A stretch of DNA of 64,000 nucleotides from Ectopseudomonas guguanensis (GTDB lineage Bacteria > Pseudomonadota > Gammaproteobacteria > Pseudomonadales > Pseudomonadaceae). Below are positions 36,671-45,012 of this stretch, in pieces. Where the stretch lies: positions 1 to 64,000 of the forward strand of contig NZ_FNJJ01000014.1 in assembly GCF_900104265.1 (NCBI RefSeq), in the 5' to 3' direction. How positions within the stretch are numbered: the stretch's first letter is position 1; every line of letters starts with the position of its first letter. A program made the position numbers and the translations under genes. The notes under the pieces were generated by a model, which saw nothing but the letters and a program-made list of their open reading frames with translations, was not told the origin of the DNA and ran no database searches.

Positions 36671-38074
36671 TTACTTGCTCAGCTCCGCGATGAATACGAT
36701 CAGCACGCCGATCGGCGCCACGACGCGAATCAGCCAGAGAGCCAGATTGAACAGCAGCGGGCTTCTGATCGCCAGCTCTTCACGCACGGCGTCGCGACTC
36801 AGCACCCAGCCGGCGAACAAGGCGAAGGACAGGCCGCCAAGCGGCAACAGAATGCGGCTGGTGAGGTAATCGATGCTGTCGAAGAAGGTCTTGCCACCCT
36901 CTGCGCCCCACTGCAGCAGGTGGAAGCCGTCCTCGGCGAAGACGAAGAACTTGGCCTCGGCCCAGAGGTTGAACGACAGTACCGTGCCCATCCCGATCAA
37001 CCAGCAGAACAGCGCCAGTACTGCAGTCACCTTGACCCGACTGCCCCCGGTCTTCTCGACAAAGTAGGCCACGGCCGGCTCCAGCATGGAGATCGACGAG
37101 CTCCAGGCGGCCACCGCCACCAGCACGAAGAACACCAGCCCCATGACCTGGCCGAAGGCGATGTTGCCGAAGGCGATCGGCAGGGTGACGAACATCAGGC
37201 CGGGGCCACCGCCCGGCTCCAGGCCGGCGGCGAAGACGATGGGGAACAGGGCCATACCGGCGGTCAGCGCCACCAGGGTATCGAGCAGGCCGACGGTGAG
37301 CACGGTGGCGCCAATCGAGGCTTTCTTCGGCATGTAGGCGCCGTAGACCATGATCGAGCCGACGCCGACACTGAGGGTGAAGAAGGCGTGGCCCATGGCG
37401 GCGAGAATGCCGTCCTGCACCTTGCTCGGATCGAAATGGAAGAGGAAATCGAAGCCTTCGCGGAAATGCCCGGTGGTGAAGCTGTAGCCCAGCAGTACCA
37501 GCAGCAGCACGAACAGCAGCGGCATCATGATACGCAGACTGCGCTCCAGCCCGGCGACCACACCCTTGGCGATGACGAAAGCGGTGACCAGCATGAACAG
37601 GCTGTGCCACAGGGTCAGTCGCCAGGGATCGGACGTCAGCCCGCCGAAGGCCGCACCGGCGCCATCGGCGCTGATGCCGGTGAAGTCGCCACGCCCCATG
37701 CCGAGGATGTAATCCAGCGACCAACCGGCCACCACGCTGTAGAAGGACAGGATCAACAGTGCAGCGACCATGCCCATCAGTGCCGCCAGCGACCAATGCC
37801 TGGAGGCACCGGTTTCAATGGCCAGGCTCTTCATCGCGTTGACCGGGCTCTGCCGGCCGCGCCGGCCGATCAGGGTTTCCGCCAGCATGATCGGCACGCC
37901 GACCAGGGCGATGCAGAACAGGTACATCACGACGAACGCACCGCCACCGTAGACGCCCGTCATGTAGGGGAACTTCCAGATATTGCCGAGGCCGACGGCC
38001 GAGCCGGTGGCAGCCAGAATGAACACCCAGCGACTGGCCCAGGCACCGTGAATTGAAATTTTGTCGCTCGCCAT
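36671..38074 (-). CDS. Sodium-dependent (NSS/SNF family) transporter
   Basis: A 467-residue inner-membrane symporter with about 11-12 transmembrane helices. The NSS signature near the N-terminus (AATGSAVGLGNIWKFPYMTGVYGGGAFV) contains the Na+ site residues. Substrates of this family are amino acids or related compounds; the specificity cannot be read here. The start at 38074 (MASDKISIHG) is preferred; an ATG further up (MPLISDN) gives a 22-residue-plus extension with no better ribosome site. Confidence 0.9.
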   Translation of the reverse strand: MASDKISIHGAWASRWVFILAATGSAVGLGNIWKFPYMTGVYGGGAFVVMYLFCIALVGVPIMLAETLIGRRGRQSPVNAMKSLAIETGASRHWSLAALMGMVAALLILSFYSVVAGWSLDYILGMGRGDFTGISADGAGAAFGGLTSDPWRLTLWHSLFMLVTAFVIAKGVVAGLERSLRIMMPLLFVLLLVLLGYSFTTGHFREGFDFLFHFDPSKVQDGILAAMGHAFFTLSVGVGSIMVYGAYMPKKASIGATVLTVGLLDTLVALTAGMALFPIVFAAGLEPGGGPGLMFVTLPIAFGNIAFGQVMGLVFFVLVAVAAWSSSISMLEPAVAYFVEKTGGSRVKVTAVLALFCWLIGMGTVLSFNLWAEAKFFVFAEDGFHLLQWGAEGGKTFFDSIDYLTSRILLPLGGLSFALFAGWVLSRDAVREELAIRSPLLFNLALWLIRVVAPIGVLIVFIAELSK

Positions 38075-38185
38075 CGCGGCCAAGACCCCATACTGCGGGA
38101 AAAAAGATCGCGCATTGTCGGAGATTAGCGGCATGGGCTCAAGTTTGACGCGGTAAGCCCCATGGCGCAGGCGTGGGCGACTCCC

Positions 38186-38191
38186 TATAAT
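38186..38191 (+). promoter_or_regulatory. -10 element of smpB
   Basis: A perfect TATAAT ends 9 bases before the smpB ATG at 38201, so transcripts from it would start within a few bases of the start codon. No Shine-Dalgarno is visible in GCGCGCCCT before the ATG, and no good -35 stands 16-18 bases upstream. Confidence 0.55.
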
Positions 38192-38200
38192 GCGCGCCCT

Positions 38201-38683
38201 ATGGCTAAGCAAAAGAAACATCCTCAAGGCACCATCGCGCTGAACAAGAAGGCGCTGCACGATTACTTCGTCGAACAGAAGTTCGAGGCGGGCGTCGCCC
38301 TGGCCGGCTGGGAAGTGAAAAGCCTGCGCGCCGGCAAGGCGCAGCTGGTCGACAGCTACGTGCTGCTCAAGGACGACGAGGCCTGGCTGATGGGGGCGCA
38401 TATCACCCCACTGAAAACCGCCAGCACTCACGTCATCGCCGACCCCATCCGTACGCGCAAGCTGCTGCTGCACAAACGCGAGCTGGACAAGCTGTTCGGC
38501 GCCGTGCAGCAGAAGGGCTACACCTGCGTGGCCCTGTCGCTGTACTGGAAGCAGCACCTGGTCAAATGCGAGATCGCCCTGGCCAAGGGCAAGAAGGATT
38601 TCGACAAGCGTCACGTCGAGAAGGAGCGCGACGCCAACCGCGAAGTCCAGCGCGCCATGCGCAGCAAGGGCAAGGACGACTGA
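38201..38683 (+). CDS. smpB: SsrA-binding protein SmpB
   Basis: A 160-residue OB-fold protein that carries tmRNA to stalled ribosomes. The core motifs NKKALHDYFVEQKFEAGVALAGWEVKSLRAGKAQL and HKRELDKLFG, and the basic C-terminal tail that enters the decoding centre (DKRHVEKERDANREVQRAMRSKGKDD), are all present. The start MAKQKKHPQG at 38201 matches the family; the frame from 38162 includes the -10 box and is rejected. Confidence 0.96.
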   Translation: MAKQKKHPQGTIALNKKALHDYFVEQKFEAGVALAGWEVKSLRAGKAQLVDSYVLLKDDEAWLMGAHITPLKTASTHVIADPIRTRKLLLHKRELDKLFGAVQQKGYTCVALSLYWKQHLVKCEIALAKGKKDFDKRHVEKERDANREVQRAMRSKGKDD

Positions 38684-38741
38684 GCGCAGCGGCCAGCCTC
38701 AGCTGCGAACCTTGGGAAAAGGCCGAGACGAAGGACGGAGC

Positions 38742-38802
38742 GGTGCGCACGGCGCACCCTACGGCCCGGCCGCTGCCTCCCGTAGGGTGCGCCATGCGCA
38801 CC
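38742..38802. repeat. REP-type palindrome after smpB
   Basis: GGTGCGCACGGCGCACCCTA (from 38742) is mirrored by TAGGGTGCGCCATGCGCACC (to 38802). The same family occurs after pta at 53501-53577. It occupies most of the 183-base convergent gap between smpB and lldR and may act as a terminator for both. Confidence 0.75.
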
Positions 38803-38866
38803 AATATTCCTTTGCGTCACAACCGGCTTAGCGCAATGAAGGCCAACAGCGGTGCGCGCGGCCTAC

Positions 38867-39640
38867 CTACGGCCTGACCGCTCCGCGGCGCTGCGCCCGC
38901 TCCACCCGCCGCGCCTCCAACTGCACTTCCGAAAGCACTTCCTGCACATAATCGATGTGCTGGTTGGACAGATTTCGCGCGTCTTCGGCGCGCCCTTCGA
39001 TGATCGCTTCGTACAGCGCGCGGTGCTGACCGATCAGCATGTCACGGGTCTCTTCGCGCTGGGCATACATGCCACCGATGTTGGTCACCACGTTGCGCTT
39101 GAGCAGGTCGAACAGGCCACGGATGGTGTGCAACAGCACGGCGTTGTGGCTGGCCTCGGCAATCGCCAGGTGGAAACGCGCATCGGCGGCGCCTTCCTCG
39201 GCGCGGGTCACCTTGCCGGCCCGCGCATAGCAGTCCTGCAACGCCTCGAACGCCTCGGTCAGGCGCTGCCGGTCGATTTCGGTCGCCCGTCGGGCCGCGT
39301 AGTAGGCGCAGGAACCCTCCAGCGTATGGCGAAACTCCAGCAGATCGCGCTGGGCATCCTCCTTGTTCTCCAGCAGCTGCAGCAAAGGGTCGCTGAAGGT
39401 CGAGCCAAGCGATTCGGCCACATAATTGCCACCGCCCTGACGGCTGACCAGGAGCCCCTTGGCCACCAGTTTCTGGATCGCTTCACGCAGGGAGGGTCGG
39501 GAAACGCCGAATTGCTCTGCCAGCGCACGCTCGGCAGGCAGCCTCTCACCGGCACGCAAGGTGCCCTCGAGAATCATGGTTTCCAGTTGCGCGACGATGT
39601 CGTCCGAAAGACGCCGCTGCCGCACCAGACCTACTTCCAT
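38867..39640 (-). CDS. lldR: FadR-type (GntR/FCD) lactate regulator LldR
   Basis: A 257-residue repressor with an N-terminal GntR winged helix (residues 8-75, LPAERALAEQFGVSRPSLREAIQKL) and a C-terminal FCD ligand domain (metal-binding histidines in ARFHLAIAEASHN and the later QHRALYEAI). It is divergent from lldP-lldD-dld with a perfect FadR-type palindrome between, so control by lactate is very likely. The start at 39640 fits the family N-terminus. Confidence 0.92.
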   Translation of the reverse strand: MEVGLVRQRRLSDDIVAQLETMILEGTLRAGERLPAERALAEQFGVSRPSLREAIQKLVAKGLLVSRQGGGNYVAESLGSTFSDPLLQLLENKEDAQRDLLEFRHTLEGSCAYYAARRATEIDRQRLTEAFEALQDCYARAGKVTRAEEGAADARFHLAIAEASHNAVLLHTIRGLFDLLKRNVVTNIGGMYAQREETRDMLIGQHRALYEAIIEGRAEDARNLSNQHIDYVQEVLSEVQLEARRVERAQRRGAVRP

Positions 39641-39752
39641 CACCCACTTCTCCACTGGTTTGACCAGGCCAAAAGCCTCATGGCGCAAGCCTATAGCGCC
39701 CGTCTTTGCTGAACAAGCAAGCACTATGCGACCAAAGTCTTAGCATCTCGAT

Positions 39753-39781
39753 TTGACAGCCTATTGAGCAACTTTTAACCT
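39753..39781 (+). promoter_or_regulatory. Likely lldP promoter
   Basis: A perfect -35 TTGACA (39753-39758) is followed after 17 bases by a poor -10 (TAACCT, 39776-39781). The LldR palindrome begins 16 bases downstream, close to the predicted start site, a good position for repression. A weak -10 would fit an activated or repressible promoter. Confidence 0.5.
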
Positions 39782-39797
39782 GAGCCCGCAACTTTGT

Positions 39798-39816
39798 AAA
39801 TTGGTATTACCAATTT
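39798..39816. promoter_or_regulatory. LldR operator
   Basis: AAATTGGTATTACCAATTT is a perfect 9-1-9 palindrome whose core TTGGT-ATT-ACCAA fits the FadR/LldR operator pattern TNGTNNNACNA. It is the only such site seen between lldR and lldP. Confidence 0.85.
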
Positions 39817-39851
39817 AACCAACAAGAACAACAAACCATCGAGGTCTCGCC

Positions 39852-39929
39852 ATGACAGCCCCATGCGCTGCAAGCCTGTTCGATAACGCCTCATCCCTGC
39901 CGCGCCAGTCGCGCGCTCGTGTGGAGTAA
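39852..39929 (+). CDS. Possible 25-residue leader peptide upstream of lldP
   Basis: GAGGT followed by CTCGCC precedes an ATG at 39852. The frame runs 25 codons (MTAPCAASLFDNASSLPRQS...) to TAA at 39927-39929, only six bases before the lldP ATG. The GGAG within its last codon would serve as the lldP ribosome site. This suggests translational coupling or a leader-peptide control, but the peptide resembles nothing known and could be fortuitous. Confidence 0.4.
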   Translation: MTAPCAASLFDNASSLPRQSRARVE

Positions 39930-39935
39930 CTCCCA

Positions 39936-41627
39936 ATGTCCAACGGAATTCTCGCCCTGCTGGCGTTCTCGCCGATCCTGCTTGCAGCCATTCTGCTGAT
40001 CGGCCTGCGCTGGCCGGCCAAGCACGCCATGCCACTGGTCTACCTGCTCACTGCCGCGGTTGGCCTGTTCGCCTGGGACATGACCCTCAACCGCGTACTC
40101 GCCTCCACGCTGCAAGGCCTGCTGATCACCCTGGGCCTGCTGTGGATCATCTTCGGCGCAATCCTGCTGCTGAACACCCTGAAGCACTCTGGCGGCATCA
40201 CCGCGATTCGCGCCGGCTTCACCACCATCAGCCCTGATCGTCGCATCCAGGCCATCATCATCGCCTGGCTGTTCGGCTGCTTCATCGAAGGCGCCTCGGG
40301 CTTCGGCACGCCGGCGGCCATCGCCGCTCCGCTGTTGGTGGCCATTGGTTTCCCGGCTATGGCCGCGGTGCTGATGGGCATGCTGGTACAGAGCACACCG
40401 GTCTCCTTCGGCGCGGTCGGAACGCCGATCATCGTCGGCCTCAACACCGGCCTGGACACCGCCACCATCGGCGCACAGCTGGTCGAACAGGGCTCGTCCT
40501 GGGCGCAGTTCCTGCAACTGATCACCAGCGAAGTGGCGATCATCCACGCCACTGTCGGCGTGATCATGCCGACCATCATGGCGATGATGCTGACCCGTTT
40601 CTTCGGTCAGGAGAAAAGCTGGAAAGCCGGCCTGGAAGTGCTGCCGTTCGCGATCTTCGCCGGCCTGGCCTTCGTCGTGCCGTACGTCTTCACCGGCGTG
40701 TTCCTCGGCCCGGAATTCCCGTCGCTGCTGGGCGGCCTGATCGGCCTGGCCATCGTCACCAGCGCTGCCCGCTTCGGCTTCCTGGTACCGAAGAAGACCT
40801 GGGACTTCGCCCCGGCGGACAAATGGCCGAGCGAGTGGCTGGGCACCGTCGAGATGAAGCTCGACGAGCTCACTGCCAAACCGATGAGCGCCCTGCGCGC
40901 CTGGCTGCCCTACGTACTGGTCGGTGCTCTGCTAGTGGTCAGCCGCGTGTTCCCGGATGTCGGTAATGCCCTGAAGGCGGTGGTGGTGAACTTCCCCGAT
41001 CTGCTCGGCGAAACCGGAATCAGCGCCAACTTCCAGCCACTGTACCTGCCGGGCGGCATTCTGGTCGCAGTGGTTCTGGCCACCTTCTTCCTGCACGGCA
41101 TGAAGGCACGTGATCTGGGCAAGGCGGTGAAGGAATCCTCCAGCGTGTTGCTCAGCGCAGGCTTCGTGCTGCTGTTCACCGTGCCGATGGTGCGCATTCT
41201 GATCAACTCCGGTGTCAACGGCGCCGAACTGTCCAGCATGCCGATCCTCATGGCCCGTTGGGTAGCCGACAGCGTTGGCGGCATCTACCCGCTGCTGGCG
41301 CCGAGCATCGGCGCTCTGGGCGCCTTCATCGCCGGCTCCAACACCGTCAGCAACATGATGTTCAGCCAGTTCCAGTTCGGCGTGGCCAGCAGCCTGGGCA
41401 TCTCCGGCGCGCTGATCGTCGCGGTCCAGGCCGTAGGCGCTGCTGCCGGCAACATGGTGGCGATCCACAACGTGGTTGCCGCTTCGGCCACCGTTGGCCT
41501 GCTCGGCCGCGAAGGCAGTACGCTGCGCAAGACCATCTGGCCGACGCTGTACTACGTGCTGTTCACCGGCATCATCGCGATGGTCGCGATCTACGTGCTG
41601 GGTGTCAGCGACCCGCTGGTGCACTGA
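39936..41627 (+). CDS. lldP: L-lactate permease
   Basis: A 563-residue LctP-family transporter with 12 or more transmembrane helices (starts MSNGILALLAFSPILLAAILLIGLRWP; family block GCFIEGASGFGTPAAIAAPLLV; FIAGSNTVSNMMFSQFQFGVA near the end). It imports lactate with protons. First gene of the lld operon. A GC-rich hairpin with a weak T-tail (41645-41667) lies between it and lldD and may reduce downstream expression. Confidence 0.95.
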   Translation: MSNGILALLAFSPILLAAILLIGLRWPAKHAMPLVYLLTAAVGLFAWDMTLNRVLASTLQGLLITLGLLWIIFGAILLLNTLKHSGGITAIRAGFTTISPDRRIQAIIIAWLFGCFIEGASGFGTPAAIAAPLLVAIGFPAMAAVLMGMLVQSTPVSFGAVGTPIIVGLNTGLDTATIGAQLVEQGSSWAQFLQLITSEVAIIHATVGVIMPTIMAMMLTRFFGQEKSWKAGLEVLPFAIFAGLAFVVPYVFTGVFLGPEFPSLLGGLIGLAIVTSAARFGFLVPKKTWDFAPADKWPSEWLGTVEMKLDELTAKPMSALRAWLPYVLVGALLVVSRVFPDVGNALKAVVVNFPDLLGETGISANFQPLYLPGGILVAVVLATFFLHGMKARDLGKAVKESSSVLLSAGFVLLFTVPMVRILINSGVNGAELSSMPILMARWVADSVGGIYPLLAPSIGALGAFIAGSNTVSNMMFSQFQFGVASSLGISGALIVAVQAVGAAAGNMVAIHNVVAASATVGLLGREGSTLRKTIWPTLYYVLFTGIIAMVAIYVLGVSDPLVH

Positions 41628-41644
41628 CCCGCATCACCGAAAGC

Positions 41645-41667
41645 GCCCCGGCCACGCCGGGGCTCTT
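41645..41667 (+). terminator. Hairpin between lldP and lldD
   Basis: GCCCCGGC (41645-41652) pairs with GCCGGGGC (41656-41663), followed by TCTT. The T-tail is weak, so it is probably a partial terminator or mRNA end-protection within the operon. Confidence 0.55.
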
Positions 41668-41710
41668 GCCGTCAGGCTACGCTTCCCCTTTTCAGCAACA
41701 GGATGAGCCC

Positions 41711-42850
41711 ATGATCATTTCTGCCTCTACCGACTATCGCGCCGCAGCCGAACGCAAGCTGCCGCCCTTCCTGTTCCATTACGTCGACGGCGGTGCCTAT
41801 GCCGAGCACACCCTGCGCCGCAACGTCGCCGACCTGTCGGACATCGAACTGCGCCAGCGCGTGCTGAAGAACATGTCCGAACTGGACCTGTCCACCGAGC
41901 TGTTCGGCGAGAAGATGTCGATGCCGGTAGGTCTGGCGCCGGTCGGCCTGACCGGCATGTTCGCCCGTCGCGGCGAGGTGCAGGCAGCCAAGGCGGCAGC
42001 GGCCAAGGGCATTCCCTTTACCTTGTCCACCGTGTCGGTGTGTCCGATCGAGGAAGTGGCGCCGGCCATCGACCGGCCCATGTGGTTCCAGCTCTATGTG
42101 CTGAAAGATCGCGGCTTCATGAGGAACGCCCTGGAGCGCGCCAAGGCTGCCGGCTGCTCGACCCTGGTGTTCACCGTGGACATGCCGGTGCCCGGCGCGC
42201 GCTACCGCGACGCCCACTCCGGCATGAGCGGCCCGAACGCCGCCATGCGCCGTGTGCTGCAGGCCATGACTCATCCGCAGTGGGCCTGGGACGTCGGCCT
42301 TATGGGCAAGCCGCACGATCTGGGCAACATCTCCGCCTACCGCGGCAATCCCACCGGCCTGGCTGACTACATCGGCTGGCTGGGCGCCAACTTCGATCCG
42401 TCGATCTCCTGGAAGGACCTGGAATGGATCCGCGACTTCTGGGACGGCCCGATGGTGATCAAGGGCATCCTCGACCCGGAAGACGCCCGCGACGCGGTGA
42501 CCTTCGGCGCCGACGGCATCATCGTTTCCAACCATGGCGGTCGTCAGCTCGACGGCGTACTGTCCAGTGCCCGCGCCCTGCCGGCCATCGCCGACGCGGT
42601 CAAGGGCGAGCTGAAGATCCTCGCCGACTCCGGCATCCGCACCGGCCTGGATGTGGTGCGCATGCTCGCCCTCGGTGCCGACACCGTGCTGCTCGGTCGC
42701 GCCTTCATCTACGCCCTGGCCGCTGCCGGCGGCGCTGGCGTGAGCAACCTGCTCGACCTGATCGAGAAGGAAATGCGCGTGGCCATGGTGCTGACTGGCG
42801 CCAAGTCCATCGCCGAGATCACCTCGGACCTGCTGGTAAAGGAGCGTTGA
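41711..42850 (+). CDS. lldD: L-lactate dehydrogenase (FMN, quinone-linked)
   Basis: A 379-residue member of the FMN-dependent alpha-hydroxyacid oxidase family that oxidises L-lactate to pyruvate at the membrane. The N-terminal MIISASTDYRAAAERKLPPFLFHYVDGGAY is typical, and the active-site histidine is in SNHGGRQLDGV. The start at 41711 is fixed by AGGATGAG upstream and family length; the long frame from 41258 overlaps lldP out of frame. Four bases separate it from dld. Confidence 0.95.
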   Translation: MIISASTDYRAAAERKLPPFLFHYVDGGAYAEHTLRRNVADLSDIELRQRVLKNMSELDLSTELFGEKMSMPVGLAPVGLTGMFARRGEVQAAKAAAAKGIPFTLSTVSVCPIEEVAPAIDRPMWFQLYVLKDRGFMRNALERAKAAGCSTLVFTVDMPVPGARYRDAHSGMSGPNAAMRRVLQAMTHPQWAWDVGLMGKPHDLGNISAYRGNPTGLADYIGWLGANFDPSISWKDLEWIRDFWDGPMVIKGILDPEDARDAVTFGADGIIVSNHGGRQLDGVLSSARALPAIADAVKGELKILADSGIRTGLDVVRMLALGADTVLLGRAFIYALAAAGGAGVSNLLDLIEKEMRVAMVLTGAKSIAEITSDLLVKER

Positions 42851-42854
42851 GCCG

Positions 42855-44567
42855 ATGACCGCTGCCGCCTCCCTGAGCCGCGACGCCCTGCTGGCGCAGA
42901 TGCGCCAGATCGTTGGAGCCAGCCATGTGCTGACCGATGAACAATCGACACGGCGCTTTCGCAAGGGCCATCGCACCGGCGAGGGCAATGTGCTGGCGGT
43001 GGTGCGCCCCGGCTCGCTGCTGGAGCAGTGGCGCGTCCTGCAGGCCGCGGTGGCGGCCGATCGCATCGTCATCATGCAGGCGGCCAATACCGGCCTGACC
43101 GGAGGCTCGACCCCCGATGGCGAAGACTACGACCGTGAGATCGTGCTGATCAGCACCCTGCGCATCACCGGCGTGCAGCTGATCAACGATGGCCAGCAGG
43201 TAGTCTGTCTGCCCGGCGCCACCCTGGATCGCCTGGAGCAGGCGCTGGCGCCGCTGAATCGCGAGCCGCATTCGGTGATCGGCTCGTCCTGCATCGGCGC
43301 CTCGGTGCTCGGCGGCATCTGCAACAACTCCGGCGGCGCCCTGGTACGCCGCGGCCCGGCCTATACCGAACTGGCGCTCTACGCGCAGGTGAAGGATGAC
43401 GGCTCGCTGGAGCTGGTCAATCACCTGGGGATCGAGCTGGGCAACAGCCCCGAGGAGATCCTCACCCGCCTGCAGAACGGCGACTACACACCGCAGCAGG
43501 TGCGCAACGAAGAACACGCCAAGGCTTCCGACGCGCGCTACGGCGAGCACGTGCGCGATGTCGACGCCGACACCCCGGCGCGTTTCAACGCCGACCCGTC
43601 GCGCCTGTTCGAGGCCTCCGGCTCGGCCGGCAAGCTGTGCCTGTTCGCCGTGCGCCTGGACACCTTCCCTAAGGAGCCGAGCACGGTGTTCTACATCGGC
43701 AGCAACGACCCGCACGATCTGACCGAAGTGCGCCGTCACCTGCTGGCCAAACTGCCACGCCTGCCGATTGCCGGCGAGTACATCCACCGCACCGCCTTCG
43801 ACATTGGCGAGAAATACGGCAAGGATACCTTCCTGGTGATCGACAAATTCGGCACCGCCAGGGTGCCGGCCGCCTTCGCCATGAAGAGCCGGGTCGACGG
43901 CTTCTTCGAGCGTTTCGGCCTGCGTGGGGTGACCGACAAGGTGATCCAGGCGCTGATGAACCTGCTGCCCAGCCACCTGCCGGCGCGCATGCGCGAGTAC
44001 CGCGACCGTTACGAGCATCACCTGCTGGTGCGGGTGTCCAACGACACCCTGGAGCAGACCCGCGCCTTCCTCACCGAGTACTTCACCGGCAGCGCCAGCG
44101 GCGCGTTCTTCGAGTGCGATGCCGATGAGGGACGCAAGGCCTTCCTGCATCGCTTCGCCATCGCCGGCGCGGCCATTCGCTACCGCGAGGCACACCGCAG
44201 CAGCGTCGAAGACATCCTCGCCCTGGACATCGCCCTGCGCCGCAACGACCGCGACTGGGTCGAGACACTGCCGCAGGAGATGGAAGAGCAGATCATCCAC
44301 AAGCTCTACTACGGGCACTTCTTCTGCCACGTGTTCCATCAGGACTACATCGTCAGGAAGGGCATCGACCCGATCGAGATGGAACACCGCATGTGGAAAC
44401 TGCTGGACGCACGCCGCGCCGAGTACCCGGCCGAGCACAACGTCGGCCACCTGTACGTGGCCAAGCCGGCCCTGGCCGGTTTCTACCGCAAGCTCGACCC
44501 GACTAACACCTTCAACCCCGGCATCGGCCATACCTCGAAGAAGAAGCATTGGGGTGGCTGTTGCTAG
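42855..44567 (+). CDS. dld: D-lactate dehydrogenase, FAD/quinone-dependent (E. coli Dld type)
   Basis: A 570-residue peripheral membrane flavoprotein. The FAD-binding PCMH domain (MQAANTGLTGGSTPDGEDYD, then GASVLGGICNNSGGALV) leads into the Dld-specific membrane and cap domain (PARMREYRDRYEHHLLVRV) and ends in HWGGCC. Length and motifs match E. coli Dld. In P. aeruginosa the third gene of this locus is, from memory, a larger Fe-S enzyme, so this locus has a different D-lactate enzyme. A copy of its last 31 codons lies at 44713-44805. Confidence 0.93.
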   Translation: MTAAASLSRDALLAQMRQIVGASHVLTDEQSTRRFRKGHRTGEGNVLAVVRPGSLLEQWRVLQAAVAADRIVIMQAANTGLTGGSTPDGEDYDREIVLISTLRITGVQLINDGQQVVCLPGATLDRLEQALAPLNREPHSVIGSSCIGASVLGGICNNSGGALVRRGPAYTELALYAQVKDDGSLELVNHLGIELGNSPEEILTRLQNGDYTPQQVRNEEHAKASDARYGEHVRDVDADTPARFNADPSRLFEASGSAGKLCLFAVRLDTFPKEPSTVFYIGSNDPHDLTEVRRHLLAKLPRLPIAGEYIHRTAFDIGEKYGKDTFLVIDKFGTARVPAAFAMKSRVDGFFERFGLRGVTDKVIQALMNLLPSHLPARMREYRDRYEHHLLVRVSNDTLEQTRAFLTEYFTGSASGAFFECDADEGRKAFLHRFAIAGAAIRYREAHRSSVEDILALDIALRRNDRDWVETLPQEMEEQIIHKLYYGHFFCHVFHQDYIVRKGIDPIEMEHRMWKLLDARRAEYPAEHNVGHLYVAKPALAGFYRKLDPTNTFNPGIGHTSKKKHWGGCC

Positions 44568-44583
44568 GACGCTGAGTCCATAC

Positions 44584-44637
44584 GTAGGAGCGGCTTTAGC
44601 CGCGAACGAGAAAAATCGCGGCTAAAGCCGCTCCTAC
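44584..44637. repeat. REP palindrome (GGAGCGGCTTTAGCCGCGA type)
   Basis: GTAGGAGCGGCTTTAGCCGC at 44584 onward is mirrored perfectly by GCGGCTAAAGCCGCTCCTAC ending at 44637, separated by about ten bases. It is the commonest REP form in this branch of Pseudomonas. Confidence 0.85.
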
Positions 44638-44654
44638 ACGAAACGCGCAGCACC

Positions 44655-44713
44655 GTAGCCCGGATGCAATCCGGGAAAACTGACGCCGACTGCCCGGATT
44701 TCATCCGGGCTAC
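44655..44713. repeat. REP palindrome (GTAGCCCGGAT type), copy 1
   Basis: GTAGCCCGGATGCAATCCGG begins at 44655 and CCGGATTTCATCCGGGCTAC ends at about 44713, directly before the duplicated dld end. A second copy is at 44946-45005. Confidence 0.8.
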
Positions 44714-44805
44714 TGGCCGGTTTCTACCGCGAGCTCGCCCCGACCAACACCTTCAACCCCGGTATCGGCCACACCTCGAAGAGGCATTGGGGCGGCTGTT
44801 GCTGA
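44713..44805 (+). pseudogene. Duplicated, diverged 3' end of dld
   Basis: In frame this encodes LAGFYRELAPTNTFNPGIG then HTSKRHWGGCC and a TGA stop, against LAGFYRKLDPTNTFNPGIG, HTSKKKHWGGCC, TAG in dld (44472-44567). Five of the base changes are silent, one codon is missing in frame and the reading frame and stop are kept. It therefore diverged as coding DNA and probably comes from another dld allele. There is no 5' part. Confidence 0.75.
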
Positions 44806-44818
44806 AGGACAAGCCCAG

Positions 44819-44933
44819 TCTCCCTCTCCCGCTTGCGGGAGAGGGGCCGGGGGAGAGGGCCTATCCGGTAACGCCGAGTCGCCTGAACCACCCTCTCCCC
44901 AACCCTCTCCCATAAATGGGAGAGGGAGCAGGC
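44819..44933. repeat. CCCTCTCCC-type palindromic repeat
   Basis: CCCTCTCCCGCTTGCGGGAG followed by AGGG forms one stem (about 44821-44845) and CCCTCTCCCATAAATGGGAG another (about 44907-44932), with further GGGGGAGAGGG/CCCTCTCCCC pairings between. This is a widespread intergenic repeat of pseudomonads and relatives. Confidence 0.7.
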
Positions 44934-44945
44934 TGGGCATATCCC

Positions 44946-45005
44946 GTAGCCCGGATGCAACCCGGGGACACCTGACGCCCATTTCCCGGATTTCATCCGG
45001 GCTAC
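44946..45005. repeat. REP palindrome (GTAGCCCGGAT type), copy 2
   Basis: GTAGCCCGGATGCAACCCGG begins at 44946 and CCGGATTTCATCCGGGCTAC ends at 45005. It has the same arm sequence as 44655-44713 and a similar middle. Confidence 0.8.
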
Positions 45006-45012
45006 AAAAGCA

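Noticed and set aside
44664..44915. An open frame covering the dld remnant and repeats
   Set aside because: It reads the dld remnant in a different frame from dld and runs into the CCCTCTCCC repeats; no ribosome site.
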